Positions 17,970 through 27,239 of a stretch of 64,000 bases of DNA are shown piece by piece. Source of the DNA: an uncultured Paracoccaceae bacterium (GTDB lineage Bacteria; Pseudomonadota; Alphaproteobacteria; Rhodobacterales; Rhodobacteraceae). Made by a program: the position numbers and the translations under genes. The stretch spans positions 92,001 through 156,000 of the forward strand of contig CATOSB010000003.1 in assembly GCA_951812305.1 (NCBI GenBank), written 5' to 3'. A model generated the notes under the pieces. It was not told the origin of the DNA and searched no databases. It saw only the letters and a program-made list of their open reading frames with translations. Each line of letters begins with the position of its first letter. The first letter of the stretch is position 1.

Positions 17970-19599
17970 GATTTCGTACAACTTGAATGGATGTCAGTAA
18001 TCTGACACTGTACTGACGTCATTTTGTGTGCGAGCGGGATACCTATGAACGAGCCCAACAAACCCCGGTTCACGCCGGTGATACTACCTGCCGATCTTGA
18101 CGTAAAACGTGGGACAGGGCAGGCGTTTCAGGGCAGCATACCAACCGATCAGCAGTTCCGCGAGCCACGGGGAGAGGCGGACGACGAGATCGATCTCTTA
18201 CAGCTTTTCGGTGTTCTCTGGCGCGGTAAATGGATCATCATGTTATGCTCACTCCTGGCCATGACGTTGGGCGGGTATTATGCATTTGAAGTTGCGGTGC
18301 CGAAGTATTCCGCGACGGCACGGCTTGCATTGCAGGCCAGGGACCAGCAGGTGGTCGACCTCGAAAGCGTGATGTCCGGTGTGTCCACGGAGCAGGCGGC
18401 AATTAATACAGAGCTTGAAGTCATCCGATCGCGGGGTTTGCTTGAGCGCCTGGCGACTGAATTAAACCTTGTCGAGGATCCAGAGTTTAATACGTCCTTA
18501 CGGACTTCGTCGCCGTATTCGCTAGGTGAGGTCGTCAAGCGCTTCGCTGCGTGGCTCTCGATCACTTTACCAGAGGATCCGCCGCCGAGTGGGGAAGAAA
18601 TTCAGAACAATGTCGTTGATAATCTACGCGAAGCGCTTGGTGTCAGCTCGCAACGCAACACTTATCTATTTGATATTCGCGCAACAACAGAAAGCCCGGC
18701 AAGGTCCGCCGAGATCGCCAACAAGCTTGCAGCGATTTATCTTGACGATCAGATCCGCATCAAGTTCGAAGCCACCGAATATGCGATCAATTGGTTGTCC
18801 AAGCGGGTCACCGATCTGGAAGTAGACCTCAAGAAAGAAGAGGACGCGATCAAGGATCTCCGGGCAGATACTGAACTTGTTAGCTTGGAGGCGCTGGAGG
18901 CACTGAATTTACGCTCCAAGGATGTCCGCGAGCGTTTGGCAATTGCTCAAGCCAACGTTGTAACGTCCCAAATGCGCGCAGAACGCATGGCTGCCCTGGC
19001 AACCACCAGGGATGTTGATGCCATTCTTGCTGAGGTGGAGGATTCGGTTCTCATCGGCCTTGCCAACGAGACAAAGGCTGGCGACCTCAATGCGAATATC
19101 AGGTTTTTTGCGCGATTCGATGAATTGGTTGAGCGTGAGGCATCAAATACCAACCGGATGGTTTTGCAGCGCAACGCATTGCAGGCGTCAAATGTTGTGC
19201 TTTTGGAGAATCTTGACGCCCAGAATGCGGACCTATCTCAACTAAACCAGTTGGTGCGAGAGGCAGACGCGACGCGAGTACTTTATGAGACTTTTTTGAC
19301 AAGGTTAAAGGAAACTTCGGTGCAAATTGGCCTGCAGCAAGCCGACAGCCGCATATTGTCGCGTGCCTGCCATCCCCGGCAAGCTCGTCGAGCCGCGAAA
19401 GAGCCTGATCCTGGCGCTCTCACTGGTCCTCGGCGGCATGTTAGGAATCGGTATCGTTTTGCTCCGTCAATATTTGCACGATGGAATCAGAACGGCCGAA
19501 GAGCTGGAACTGCTTACTGGGCAAACGATTATTGGGCAAATTCCGAAAATGCCCATCCGTCGGCGCAATTCGCTGGTTAACCTGAGTTCTGGATAAGCG

Positions 19600-20490
19600 C
19601 TATATCTGGTATTCGACCTGCCTGATTGTTTCCGGCACGGTTATGGGTCCCATTTTAACTTTGGTTTTCCCGAGCATATAGGCTGCGACACACGAGATGA
19701 GGTGTACGAATGCGTTGGCAGGCGATCTGTGTCGAGTGTGTTCCAGTCCCATGCTGGTTTTCAACTTATCGAACAGAGTTTCGATGATGAACCGCCTTCG
19801 CAACAGGATTTTGTTCAGGATTGGCAGGAGATAGTTTTTCATGTTGCGGCGAATGCCGGTGACGAGGTGGAGCCCACGCTGCCAGAGCCGTTGGAAGAGG
19901 GATTTGGAGATATAGCCCTTATCAGCAAATATTTTGCCTTCGGGGCCCGCGATCATGGCTTCAAACGGCTTTCGATCATCGACATTACCTGCCGTGATTT
20001 TGACGGCCATGATCTCCCCCTTGTTGTTGATGATTAGATGCAGTTTGAAGCCAAAGAACCAGCCCATTGTGCTGCGACCGCGCTTTGCCAGCCCCTTGAA
20101 GACCTTGTTTCGATTAATGCGGGCATTGTGGCAGACCGCGAGCTTAGTGCTGTCGGCAAAATAGACGCCGGTTTTTTCACCGCTGAAGCAGTGCAGCAGT
20201 ATGCAAAACGGCACCATTAATCTTGGCATGAGGCTGACAAACCGACCATAGCTCGGGAGGTTGCCAAAGCAGTCACGGTATTTCTGCTCAACGCCATAAA
20301 TCCAATAATGTTTGAAGTCCTTGAACGGCGACAAGTGAAACAAGACCATGATGAACAGGCTCTCCCCCAGGGTCAGCTTGCCGGCGCGAAGCCTCTGACG
20401 ACCCGAGGGGATCAACCGGTGGCGCTCCCAGTCCTCGTAGGTTTTTGCAAAGTCATCGAGACAGACAAAAAGTGCGGTGTTAGTGATCGA
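19600..20490 (-). CDS. IS982-family transposase
   Basis: 296 residues from [20 protein letters not shown]. Family features: [77 protein letters not shown] (first Asp), [41 protein letters not shown] (second Asp), [22 protein letters not shown] (Glu). Intact. Its 3' end is within 20 bp of the left end of the element. Confidence 0.9.
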   Translation of the reverse strand, partial: SITNTALFVCLDDFAKTYEDWERHRLIPSGRQRLRAGKLTLGESLFIMVLFHLSPFKDFKHYWIYGVEQKYRDCFGNLPSYGRFVSLMPRLMVPFCILLHCFSGEKTGVYFADSTKLAVCHNARINRNKVFKGLAKRGRSTMGWFFGFKLHLIINNKGEIMAVKITAGNVDDRKPFEAMIAGPEGKIFADKGYISKSLFQRLWQRGLHLVTGIRRNMKNYLLPILNKILLRRRFIIETLFDKLKTSMGLEHTRHRSPANAFVHLISCVAAYMLGKTKVKMGPITVPETIRQVEYQI

Positions 20491-20880
20491 CATGAGTGGC
20501 GGTCCATATTGTGTCGCTTTTGAACCTTGAATCATGGGGCAACGTACCTGGAAACCCCTCTCACCCCATACTAATCACGGGGGCATTCAGGCTGGTCAAC
20601 ACGGGGCAAAAGGTGCGCGCCATGGAGAACAACTTCCCAATCAACGAAGATCTCGCTTATGAGAAGATCCGGGACCTCATGTTCGACATGATGGAAGAGG
20701 ACCCCAACCGTTTCTACGCCCTCACGGATAAGCTCAATGAACTGGCTGCGCTCCCTAAAAGAACCATGACACTTGTGCTCGATCTGATGGCTGCCACTCC
20801 CTTTCAGGTGATCATCCCGAAACACGTACGGAAAAATGACCCTGATACATTCAAAGCAGATCACGAAACCGTTTCAAATG

Positions 20881-22481
20881 GTAACTCCCAAGCACCCCCC
20901 ACGTTTGAGTGTTATTGTCAGTTTTATGGTGAGTCGAATTTGCCATTTTGCGCGTGTTTTTTTTCTTTCTTGTCTGAATTCTGTGGCGCCGGGTTGATTT
21001 CTCTGAATCAGTGGTGGGATGGATCAGGTTGCCGCCCTTGAACAACTTCTCGCCACGGCTCTGCGTCGGATCGCTGAGCTTGAAGCTGCGTTGGCGAGCA
21101 TGGCGGAAGAGATCACGGACCTGCGCCGACAGTTGGCCAAGAACAGCAGCAATAGCAGCAAGCCCCCTTCAAGTGATGGCCTGAAGAAGCCAGCCCCGCG
21201 CAGCCTGCGTGGCAAATCCGGAAAGAAAAGTGGCGGCCAAGTTGGCCACCGGGGCGACACCCTGCGCCAGACGTCAACACCCGACTTTGTCGAACGGCAT
21301 GAGGCGACGCATTGCAGCGCCTGTCAGAGCGCCCTGACGGCGGAGATGGTGAAAGGGATCGAGAAGCGTCAGGTGTTCGACTTGCCTGCGCCACGCCTGG
21401 AGGTCACCGAGCATCAGGCGGCGGTTTATTGTTGCGACCATTGTCGAGCCACGACGACGGCTGGCTTTCCCGATGGCGTGGCCGCGCATGTGCAATATGG
21501 CACGCGCATGCGGGCAGTGGCGGTCTATTGCAATGTTCAGCAGCTGATACCCGAGGATCGGGTCTGCCAGCTTATGCGCGACCTGTTTGGGGCCACCAGC
21601 TTGTGCGCGGCCAGCGTGACCAACTGGACGCGCGGCGCGGCAAATAAGATGGGTGTCGTGGTTGAACACATTCTCGCCCGGCTTGCCGAAGGCGGCGTTC
21701 GGCATCTGGACGAGACCGGACTTCGTGTTGCCGGCAAGCTGCACTGGCTGCACACGATCTGCGATACCGCCTTCACCCATTACCGCATCAGCGCCAAACG
21801 CGGTGCTGTTCCAACCTTCCTGACCGGCGGGACGATCATTCATGATCACTGGAAACCCTACTACGCCCATATGAGCGGAGTGGACGCCCACGCCCTCTGC
21901 GGGGCGCATCACTTGCGCGAACTCAAGGCCATCGAAGAGATCGAAAAAGAGCCTTGGGCGACGGAGATGAGCGCAGTGCTTCATAGCGCCAATCAGCTCA
22001 GATGCGCGGCTCAGGATCAAGGCGAGACCGAACTCCCGGAACTGGTTCGCCAGGGTATAGTCACCAGATACATGGCGATCCTCGCCAAGGGGCTCGCCTT
22101 CCACGAACGCCAGCCCCCGCTGGCCAAAAGCCCCGGCACCCGCGGCCGAAAAGCCAGGCGGCCAGGCCACAACCTGCTCCTCCGCCTGCGTGACTACCGC
22201 GATGACGTTTTGCGATTCATCGCCGACTTCGCGGTCCCATTCACAAACAATCAGGCCGAACAGGACCTGCGCATGATGAAGCTGCGCATGAAAATCTCGG
22301 GCACCTTCCGCACCCTCGAGGGCGCGCGGGTCTTCGCCGACATCAGGTCCGTCATCTCGACGGCCAGAAAACACCGGTTCAACATCCTGGAAATCCTGAC
22401 CCTGTCACCACCTCAGATCATCGCACGGCTCTGACGGAACAAAACCCCGCAACCCTATCGGACAGGGTGCTTGGGAGTTAC
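20881..22481 (+). mobile_element. IS66-type element, copy B
   Basis: 1601 bp, same element as copy A, here with a proper 8-bp duplication ttcaaatg at 20,873-20,880 and 22,482-22,489. It is the innermost of three nested insertions and therefore the youngest event of the stack. Confidence 0.95.
21019..22434 (+). CDS. IS66-family transposase TnpC (copy B)
   Basis: 471 residues, same protein as copy A: coiled coil, NSSNSSKPPS linker, Cys-pair region, DDE core, intact. Confidence 0.92.
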   Translation: MDQVAALEQLLATALRRIAELEAALASMAEEITDLRRQLAKNSSNSSKPPSSDGLKKPAPRSLRGKSGKKSGGQVGHRGDTLRQTSTPDFVERHEATHCSACQSALTAEMVKGIEKRQVFDLPAPRLEVTEHQAAVYCCDHCRATTTAGFPDGVAAHVQYGTRMRAVAVYCNVQQLIPEDRVCQLMRDLFGATSLCAASVTNWTRGAANKMGVVVEHILARLAEGGVRHLDETGLRVAGKLHWLHTICDTAFTHYRISAKRGAVPTFLTGGTIIHDHWKPYYAHMSGVDAHALCGAHHLRELKAIEEIEKEPWATEMSAVLHSANQLRCAAQDQGETELPELVRQGIVTRYMAILAKGLAFHERQPPLAKSPGTRGRKARRPGHNLLLRLRDYRDDVLRFIADFAVPFTNNQAEQDLRMMKLRMKISGTFRTLEGARVFADIRSVISTARKHRFNILEILTLSPPQIIARL

Positions 22482-22840
22482 TTCAAATGTTCTATTTCTT
22501 GGAGAGTTTGGCGGAATTGCCGTTGAACTGGAGCCAAATGAGGCTTTGAGAGAACCGAGGATCATTTCCATAACAATGGTGGAAATCCCTCATCGCAACC
22601 CTCTGCGAAAAAGGGTCAACGAGTATCGTAAAAAACGAATCAAAAAACTACGAAAAAATTCTGTCGAGTAGTGCACTGGTGACGCCAACGTCTTATCCAG
22701 AATCGGGGTTGGTTAACTATCTCAAAGACAAACCTACGTCAGCCGGGGCCGAGGCAATACGAAACCTCCGGACGTCTGTTCTTCTCTCAAATATCGATAA
22801 TCCGCCCAAAATAATCATGTCAACTTCCTCAATTCCGGGT

Positions 22841-24030
22841 CTTACCACCCTTCAATTTAGCCAGACATCCCAGAGCTTGGGGATTTTGGCATAACCTGCG
22901 AGGCATCGTCGGATAGCACGAAGGCCTGTCTTGAAGAGAGAGCATAAGGACCTTCGGGCTTTTCGAATCCCCTTTTTTCGCCGCGTATTGCGACGTGGTG
23001 CTCTTCGTTTGCTCCGGTTGAAACAGCCCAGTACATGGCGATTGCCAGCACCAAAATGAGGCGGGCCAATCGATCCGGCTTTTTGATCTGGCTTTGAGTA
23101 ATTTCAAAGCCCCGGGTTTTGAAGTCGGAGAACATGGCTTCAATTCCCCAACGCATTCCATAATCGAGCACCTTGTACTCGGACGGTGCTGCATTCATGG
23201 CAATAATCCAAGGCTCTTTGTGCCCCTCTTCGTGAAGCACTCCAATGTTGCTAAAGACGCCCGTTCCGTAAAGCTCAGCGTTTACAAGCCCTTCGGGCAT
23301 CAGTTGGGCAATTTCGCGCGTCATCATCTCGCCACCCTGATGTTGCAGTGTGATATTTCCCTTCATGCGCAGCCGGTAGTCCCATCCAGCCTCCTGGCAC
23401 CATGCGACCAATCGGGCGGTTCCATAAAACCGATCTCCCGCCAGCAACACACGCGCATCCGCCGGGAGCCATGGGCGGACTGCTTCCAAAAGCTCATGTT
23501 GCACGCGCCATCCAATCGGCCCTTTGGTCTGGCGTACACGCCAGGCGACCGGGAGGGCCCGATCCCGCATCCGCACCGATAACATCAAAACCTCATGCCC
23601 TTCGTTGAGCTTGCTTTGATCAAGGGCCACCACAATCGTTTCTCCGGCCTCACACTGGCGGCGGAAAATTTCACCAACATAGGCCTGCATGATCTCATCA
23701 GTATCGATGTGAGGATTGCCCAGAACCCGCGAAATGTATTGATAGCGGTGGTCCACAGAGCCGATATCGCGGGGCAGAGCAGCCGCATTTTCCATCAGAT
23801 TGACGCTGCGCGTGTTCAAAATCACGCTTGCTATGATGCACAATCCCTCCCGGCGCGACTTGTGATACCCGAGCAAGCGGTCCTGAAAATCCGCCTCAAC
23901 CTTCGAATAAAGCTCTGAAAAACAAACATTTCCCAACAAACCAGCCTCCAATATCAGCAGTGGAGACTCCTTGAATCACACAGATCAGACAAACGTCAAA
24001 TCAGATCCGGAAATTTTGAAGGGTGGTAAG
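22841..24030 (-). mobile_element. IS4-type element, copy 4 of 5
   Basis: 1190 bp, right arm of the composite structure. Inner flank attccgggt is the last of wzc; outer flank ggcccagtt matches that of copy 3. GAA allele. Confidence 0.95.
22857..23951 (-). CDS. IS4-family transposase (copy 4)
   Basis: Intact 364-residue transposase, same protein as the other copies. Confidence 0.9.
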   Translation of the reverse strand: MEAGLLGNVCFSELYSKVEADFQDRLLGYHKSRREGLCIIASVILNTRSVNLMENAAALPRDIGSVDHRYQYISRVLGNPHIDTDEIMQAYVGEIFRRQCEAGETIVVALDQSKLNEGHEVLMLSVRMRDRALPVAWRVRQTKGPIGWRVQHELLEAVRPWLPADARVLLAGDRFYGTARLVAWCQEAGWDYRLRMKGNITLQHQGGEMMTREIAQLMPEGLVNAELYGTGVFSNIGVLHEEGHKEPWIIAMNAAPSEYKVLDYGMRWGIEAMFSDFKTRGFEITQSQIKKPDRLARLILVLAIAMYWAVSTGANEEHHVAIRGEKRGFEKPEGPYALSSRQAFVLSDDASQVMPKSPSSGMSG

Positions 24031-24122
24031 GGCCCAGTTAATTGAATTCGGCACATTGTCCTGACCGTTGGGCTTCGGTGCCCGATGCCTCGTGGTTGTC
24101 AGCATCCATTCAAGAGATTTCG

Positions 24123-24884
24123 CTATTCTTGCGCATCAAATGTCCAGCGATACTTGGGCGGGGTCGGGCCCTTGTTCCGCCCACCCTGCTGAGATTGCTC
24201 CCAAGCATGGGCGAGGATGCCAACTGACCGGCTGAGGCAAAACAACCCACGGGCCAATGGTGGATCAAATCCGAGTGCTGCGTAGATCACTGCCGTTGCG
24301 CCGTCGATATTCATCGGTACGGGTTTCTCGGCCTTATTCGACACGAATAATTCGATCTCCTCGGCGATATCTGCAAAGCTTGTGTCACAAATTTCACCGC
24401 CCGCGCTGCGCACCAGTTCCATTAACCTAGGCGCTCTTGGGTCGGTGGGTTTGTGAAACCGGTGGCCGAATCCGGGAATGTACTTTCCGCGCGTTTCCTG
24501 CCAACGCGCGATGGCGCCGCTTACCCCCATTTCGCGAGCCATATGATAAAGCTCGACCGCCTGTTCACCTGCGCCGCCATGCACATCATCCAGCAAATTC
24601 ACTGCACTCGCCATCGCCTGATTTAAAGACGCGCCACAGGTCACAGCCATGCGGGCGGTCGCAATGCTGGGGGCTTGAGGCCCGTGATCGACCGCAGCCA
24701 CGAGGGCGTGTTCCAGAAGTTTTGCCTGACCTTCGCCCGGCAGCTCGCCACGAAGCATCAGCCAGACCATTTGCGGGAAAGTAATGTTGCCGATCAGGTC
24801 TTCGATGGCGTGGCCGCGAATGTCGATGCGCCCCGGTTCCATGTCGATGATCGACGTGCGCCACCAGTCTGATACGTCGCTCAT
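24123..24884 (-). CDS. Citrate-synthase-fold protein, citryl-CoA lyase-like
   Basis: 253 residues, much shorter than true citrate synthase (about 370-430). It has the small-domain hallmark KYIPGFGHRFHKPTDPRAPRL with the active-site His (about residue 135), and NLLDDVHGGAGEQAVELY earlier. Such short proteins are usually annotated as citryl-CoA lyase; the actual acyl-CoA substrate is not visible. It overlaps the CoA transferase gene upstream by 4 bp (ATGA), so the two are translationally coupled and probably act on the same acid/CoA pair. Confidence 0.75.
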   Translation of the reverse strand: MSDVSDWWRTSIIDMEPGRIDIRGHAIEDLIGNITFPQMVWLMLRGELPGEGQAKLLEHALVAAVDHGPQAPSIATARMAVTCGASLNQAMASAVNLLDDVHGGAGEQAVELYHMAREMGVSGAIARWQETRGKYIPGFGHRFHKPTDPRAPRLMELVRSAGGEICDTSFADIAEEIELFVSNKAEKPVPMNIDGATAVIYAALGFDPPLARGLFCLSRSVGILAHAWEQSQQGGRNKGPTPPKYRWTFDAQE

Positions 24885-26068
24885 ACCGTGCCTTCCTTTC
24901 TTAGCTGCCGGATTTCGGCATCGCCATAGCCCAGTTGGGCCAGAACAGACTCTGTTTCAGACCCTAATTCCGGTGGGCCCTGATCCACCGTCAATGGGTT
25001 TCCATCGATATGAATGCCGGTTCGCACAACATTGACAACGCGCCCATCCAATTCGAACCTTGCAATCTGATCTCTTTGAGCGAATTGCGGGTGATTCAGA
25101 GCCTGTTTTACTGTCAAAACCGGGCCGGCAGGGACGCCTGCAGCGTTCAATTCCTGTACCCAGTTCGCGGCGGTGTCGTTCGCCAGAGCCGCCGCAATTT
25201 CGGAGTTCAATGCGACGCGGTTGGCCTTACGGTCGGCACGGGTTTTGAAGCGTCGGTCGCTTTTCATTGTACTCAGGCCCAGCCGGTCCGCCAGTGCTTC
25301 CCACTGTTCCTGTTTGTTCGCGGCGATGTTGATCGGCGCGTCGGCGCACTGATACGTGGCGGAAGGCGCGGAGGTCAGGTTCTCATTTCCTGCCGGAACA
25401 GGCTCTATTCCGCCCACAAGCAGGTTGGATACCGCCCAACCCATCGTTGCCAGAAGAGAATCCAGCATGGCGACATCAATGAAGGCGCCCCGCTCGTTCC
25501 CGTTCAGCGCCGCACAGATCGCCATTGCGGCGGTCAGGCCGCCGACGGTATCGGCAACGGGCCAACCGGCGCGTTGCGGGGCGCTGTCTTTGTCGCCGGT
25601 GATCGACATCACACCGGCCACCCCTTGAATGATCTGGTCATAGGCCGGACGGTCCTTTAGCGGACCGTTCTGCCCGAAACCGGAAATCGCGCAGTAGATG
25701 ATCTTGGGATTTTCGGCATTTAGCGTGTCATAGCCAAGACCAAGCCGATCCATCACGCCGGGGCGAAAATTCTCGACCAACACGTCCGCGCGCGCCACGA
25801 GTTTCTTCAGGATCGCTTTACCCTCAGTGGATTTCAGGTTCAGCGTCATCGATCGTTTGCCGGGGTTCGGCACGAGGAATGAAATGCCCATATTCCGATC
25901 TGACAGGCCCTCATCCATGCCCAGTTGCCGCGCCAGATCGCCCCGCCCGGGTGCTTCGACCTTTAGAACATCCGCGCCGAGATGCGCAAGCTGATGACAA
26001 CAGAACGGCCCCGCCAAAACATTAGTCAGGTCCAGCACACGGATTGCTTTAAGTGGCTTGGCAGACAT
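24881..26068 (-). CDS. CaiB/BaiF (class III) CoA transferase
   Basis: 395 residues from the ATG at 26,068 (GGGGAG 7 nt upstream; an earlier in-frame start at 26,119 lacks a site). Family landmarks: IRVLDLTNVLAGPFCCHQLAHLGADVLKVE, LVENFRPGVMDRLGLGYD, and RPAYDQIIQGVAG, which holds the catalytic Asp. It moves CoA between a donor acyl-CoA and a carboxylic acid. It is first in a two-gene operon with the citryl-CoA-lyase-like gene, suggesting activation of a hydroxy-di- or tricarboxylic acid to its CoA ester followed by cleavage; substrate unknown. Confidence 0.88.
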   Translation of the reverse strand: MSAKPLKAIRVLDLTNVLAGPFCCHQLAHLGADVLKVEAPGRGDLARQLGMDEGLSDRNMGISFLVPNPGKRSMTLNLKSTEGKAILKKLVARADVLVENFRPGVMDRLGLGYDTLNAENPKIIYCAISGFGQNGPLKDRPAYDQIIQGVAGVMSITGDKDSAPQRAGWPVADTVGGLTAAMAICAALNGNERGAFIDVAMLDSLLATMGWAVSNLLVGGIEPVPAGNENLTSAPSATYQCADAPINIAANKQEQWEALADRLGLSTMKSDRRFKTRADRKANRVALNSEIAAALANDTAANWVQELNAAGVPAGPVLTVKQALNHPQFAQRDQIARFELDGRVVNVVRTGIHIDGNPLTVDQGPPELGSETESVLAQLGYGDAEIRQLRKEGTV

Positions 26069-26212
26069 CAGATTTCTCCCCGCCACGAACTTAGGGGCAT
26101 CGTCGCGCACCGGCAACACGGATGCTGATGACGCAGTTCACAATAAATCGCTTTCCCCCTGTGGCCCGTTGGTCTACGGGGGGCGCGTCTTTCGTGAAGG
26201 AGCAAGGAGACT

Positions 26213-27235
26213 ATGGGTTACAAGGTCGTCGTCGCGGGCGCCACGGGCAACGTGGGCCGCGAAATGCTGAACATCTTGGCGGAGCGCGAGTTTCCGGTGG
26301 ATGAGATTGCCGCGCTGGCCAGCCGAAAATCGCTGGGAACCGAATGCAGCTTTGGCGACAAGACGATCAAGACCCAGGATCTCGATACATTCGACTTTAC
26401 CGGTTGGGATATTGCTCTTTTTGCCATCGGCGGTGGCCCGACGAAAACCTATGCACCGCGTGCGGCGGCTGCGGGCTGCGTGGTCATAGATAACTCGTCG
26501 CTTTATCGCTACGACCCGGATGTGCCGCTGATCGTGCCGGAATGTAATGCCGATGCGATACACGGATATTCGAAGAAGAACATCATCGCGAACCCGAATT
26601 GTTCAACGGCGCAGATGGTCGTGGCGCTGAAGCCTCTGCATGACCGTGCGAAGATCAAGCGGGTGGTGGTGTCGACTTATCAGTCGGTATCCGGCGCTGG
26701 CAAAGAAGGGATGGACGAGCTGTGGGATCAGACCAAATCGATCTATAACCCTGTCACCGATGTCGCGCCGACCAAGTTCACCAAGCAGATCGCGTTTAAC
26801 GTGATCCCGCATATCGATGCGTTCATGGATTCCGGGGAGACCAAGGAAGAATGGAAGATGGTCGCCGAGACCAAGAAGATCGTCGATACGTCGATCAAAG
26901 TCACGGCAACCTGTGTGCGGGTGCCGGTATTTGTCGGTCATTCCGAAGCGGTGAACATCGAATTCGAGGATTTCCTGGATGAGGACGAGGCACGCGAGGT
27001 ATTGCGCACGTCTCCGGGCATTCTCGTTGTCGATAAGCGCGAGGATGGTGGTTATGTGACGCCGGTTGAATCGGCGGGCGACTATGCCACGTTTATCAGC
27101 CGTATCCGTCAGGATTCGACGATCGAGAATGGTCTGAACCTTTGGTGTGTATCCGACAACCTGCGCAAAGGCGCCGCGCTAAACGCGGTACAGATTGCGG
27201 AAGTGTTGGGGCGCGAGGTCTTGAAGAAGGGATAA
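26213..27235 (+). CDS. asd: Aspartate-semialdehyde dehydrogenase
   Basis: 340 residues. NADP loop VVAGATGNVGREML at the N-terminus, IANPNCSTAQMVVALKPL with the catalytic Cys (about residue 130), and the later acid-base His region. It makes L-aspartate semialdehyde for lysine/diaminopimelate, methionine and threonine synthesis. AAGGAG and a second AGGAG sit just upstream of the ATG. Stands alone; the next gene is convergent, 4 bp after the stop. Confidence 0.95.
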   Translation: MGYKVVVAGATGNVGREMLNILAEREFPVDEIAALASRKSLGTECSFGDKTIKTQDLDTFDFTGWDIALFAIGGGPTKTYAPRAAAAGCVVIDNSSLYRYDPDVPLIVPECNADAIHGYSKKNIIANPNCSTAQMVVALKPLHDRAKIKRVVVSTYQSVSGAGKEGMDELWDQTKSIYNPVTDVAPTKFTKQIAFNVIPHIDAFMDSGETKEEWKMVAETKKIVDTSIKVTATCVRVPVFVGHSEAVNIEFEDFLDEDEAREVLRTSPGILVVDKREDGGYVTPVESAGDYATFISRIRQDSTIENGLNLWCVSDNLRKGAALNAVQIAEVLGREVLKKG

Positions 27236-27239
27236 GAGG

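Larger units (their letters stand above)
20622..22671 (+). pseudogene. Accessory gene of unknown function, interrupted by IS66 copy B
   Basis: Starts MENNFPINEDLAYEKIRDLM; residues MTLVLDLMAATPFQVIIPKH follow. The frame is cut after VSN by IS66 and resumes in frame as VLFLGEFGGIAVELEPNEA to a very basic tail (KRVNEYRKKRIKKLRKNSVE). Removing IS66 and one 8-bp duplication gives an uninterrupted protein of about 147 residues. The acidic N-terminal half and basic C-terminus suggest a nucleic-acid-associated or regulatory protein, but no family is recognised. It lies inside the ends of the IS982-type element, so it looks like cargo. Confidence 0.6.
19580..22709. mobile_element. IS982-type element with an accessory gene, inserted in wzc
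   Basis: The wzc frame breaks and resumes at the duplicated tggttaac (19,574-19,581 and 22,710-22,717). Just inside are ends ACCTGAGTTCTGGATAAG on the left and, read inward from the right, ACCCCGATTCTGGATAAG: 14 of 18 bases match, including the inner 11. The duplication is 6-8 bp depending on whether AC belongs to the element. Subtracting the nested IS66 copy and its duplication leaves about 1.5 kb: an IS982 transposase plus a second, divergent gene. A weaker end-like sequence lies near 20,520-20,540, so a standard 1-kb IS982 may be contained within the larger unit. Confidence 0.72.
18045..22840 (+). pseudogene. Wzc/ExoP-like polysaccharide co-polymerase and tyrosine kinase, broken
   Basis: From the ATG at 18,045: a cytoplasmic N-terminus, EIDLLQLFGVLWRGKWIIML leading into the first membrane helix, a Wzz domain, and a long periplasmic coiled coil (about residues 250-430) ending with the second helix SLILALSLVLGGMLGIGIVL. 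Three lesions: a 1-nt insertion near 19,366 (before IPGKLVEPRKS), a mobile element replacing 19,582-22,709, and loss of everything after SSIPG at 22,840, exactly where the Walker A of the kinase domain should begin. Wzc proteins control chain length and export of capsule or exopolysaccharide at the inner membrane. Non-functional here. Confidence 0.85.
16780..24030. mobile_element. Composite transposon: two IS4 copies around a wzc fragment
   Basis: Copies 3 and 4 of the IS4 element lie in the same orientation at the two ends. The 9 bp outside them are identical (ggcccagtt at 16,771-16,779 and 24,031-24,039), while the inner flanks (gatttcgta and attccgggt) are unrelated. That is the pattern left when IS-cargo-IS inserts as one unit; homologous recombination of an IS-bearing circle into a resident IS4 copy would leave the same pattern. 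The cargo (17,970-22,840) is one damaged polysaccharide gene with two nested mobile elements. Confidence 0.85.

Noticed and set aside
24123..24884. True citrate synthase (gltA) truncated to 253 residues
   Set aside because: The start is coupled to the upstream gene by an ATGA overlap and both ends look natural, so it is a short-family member and not a broken gltA.
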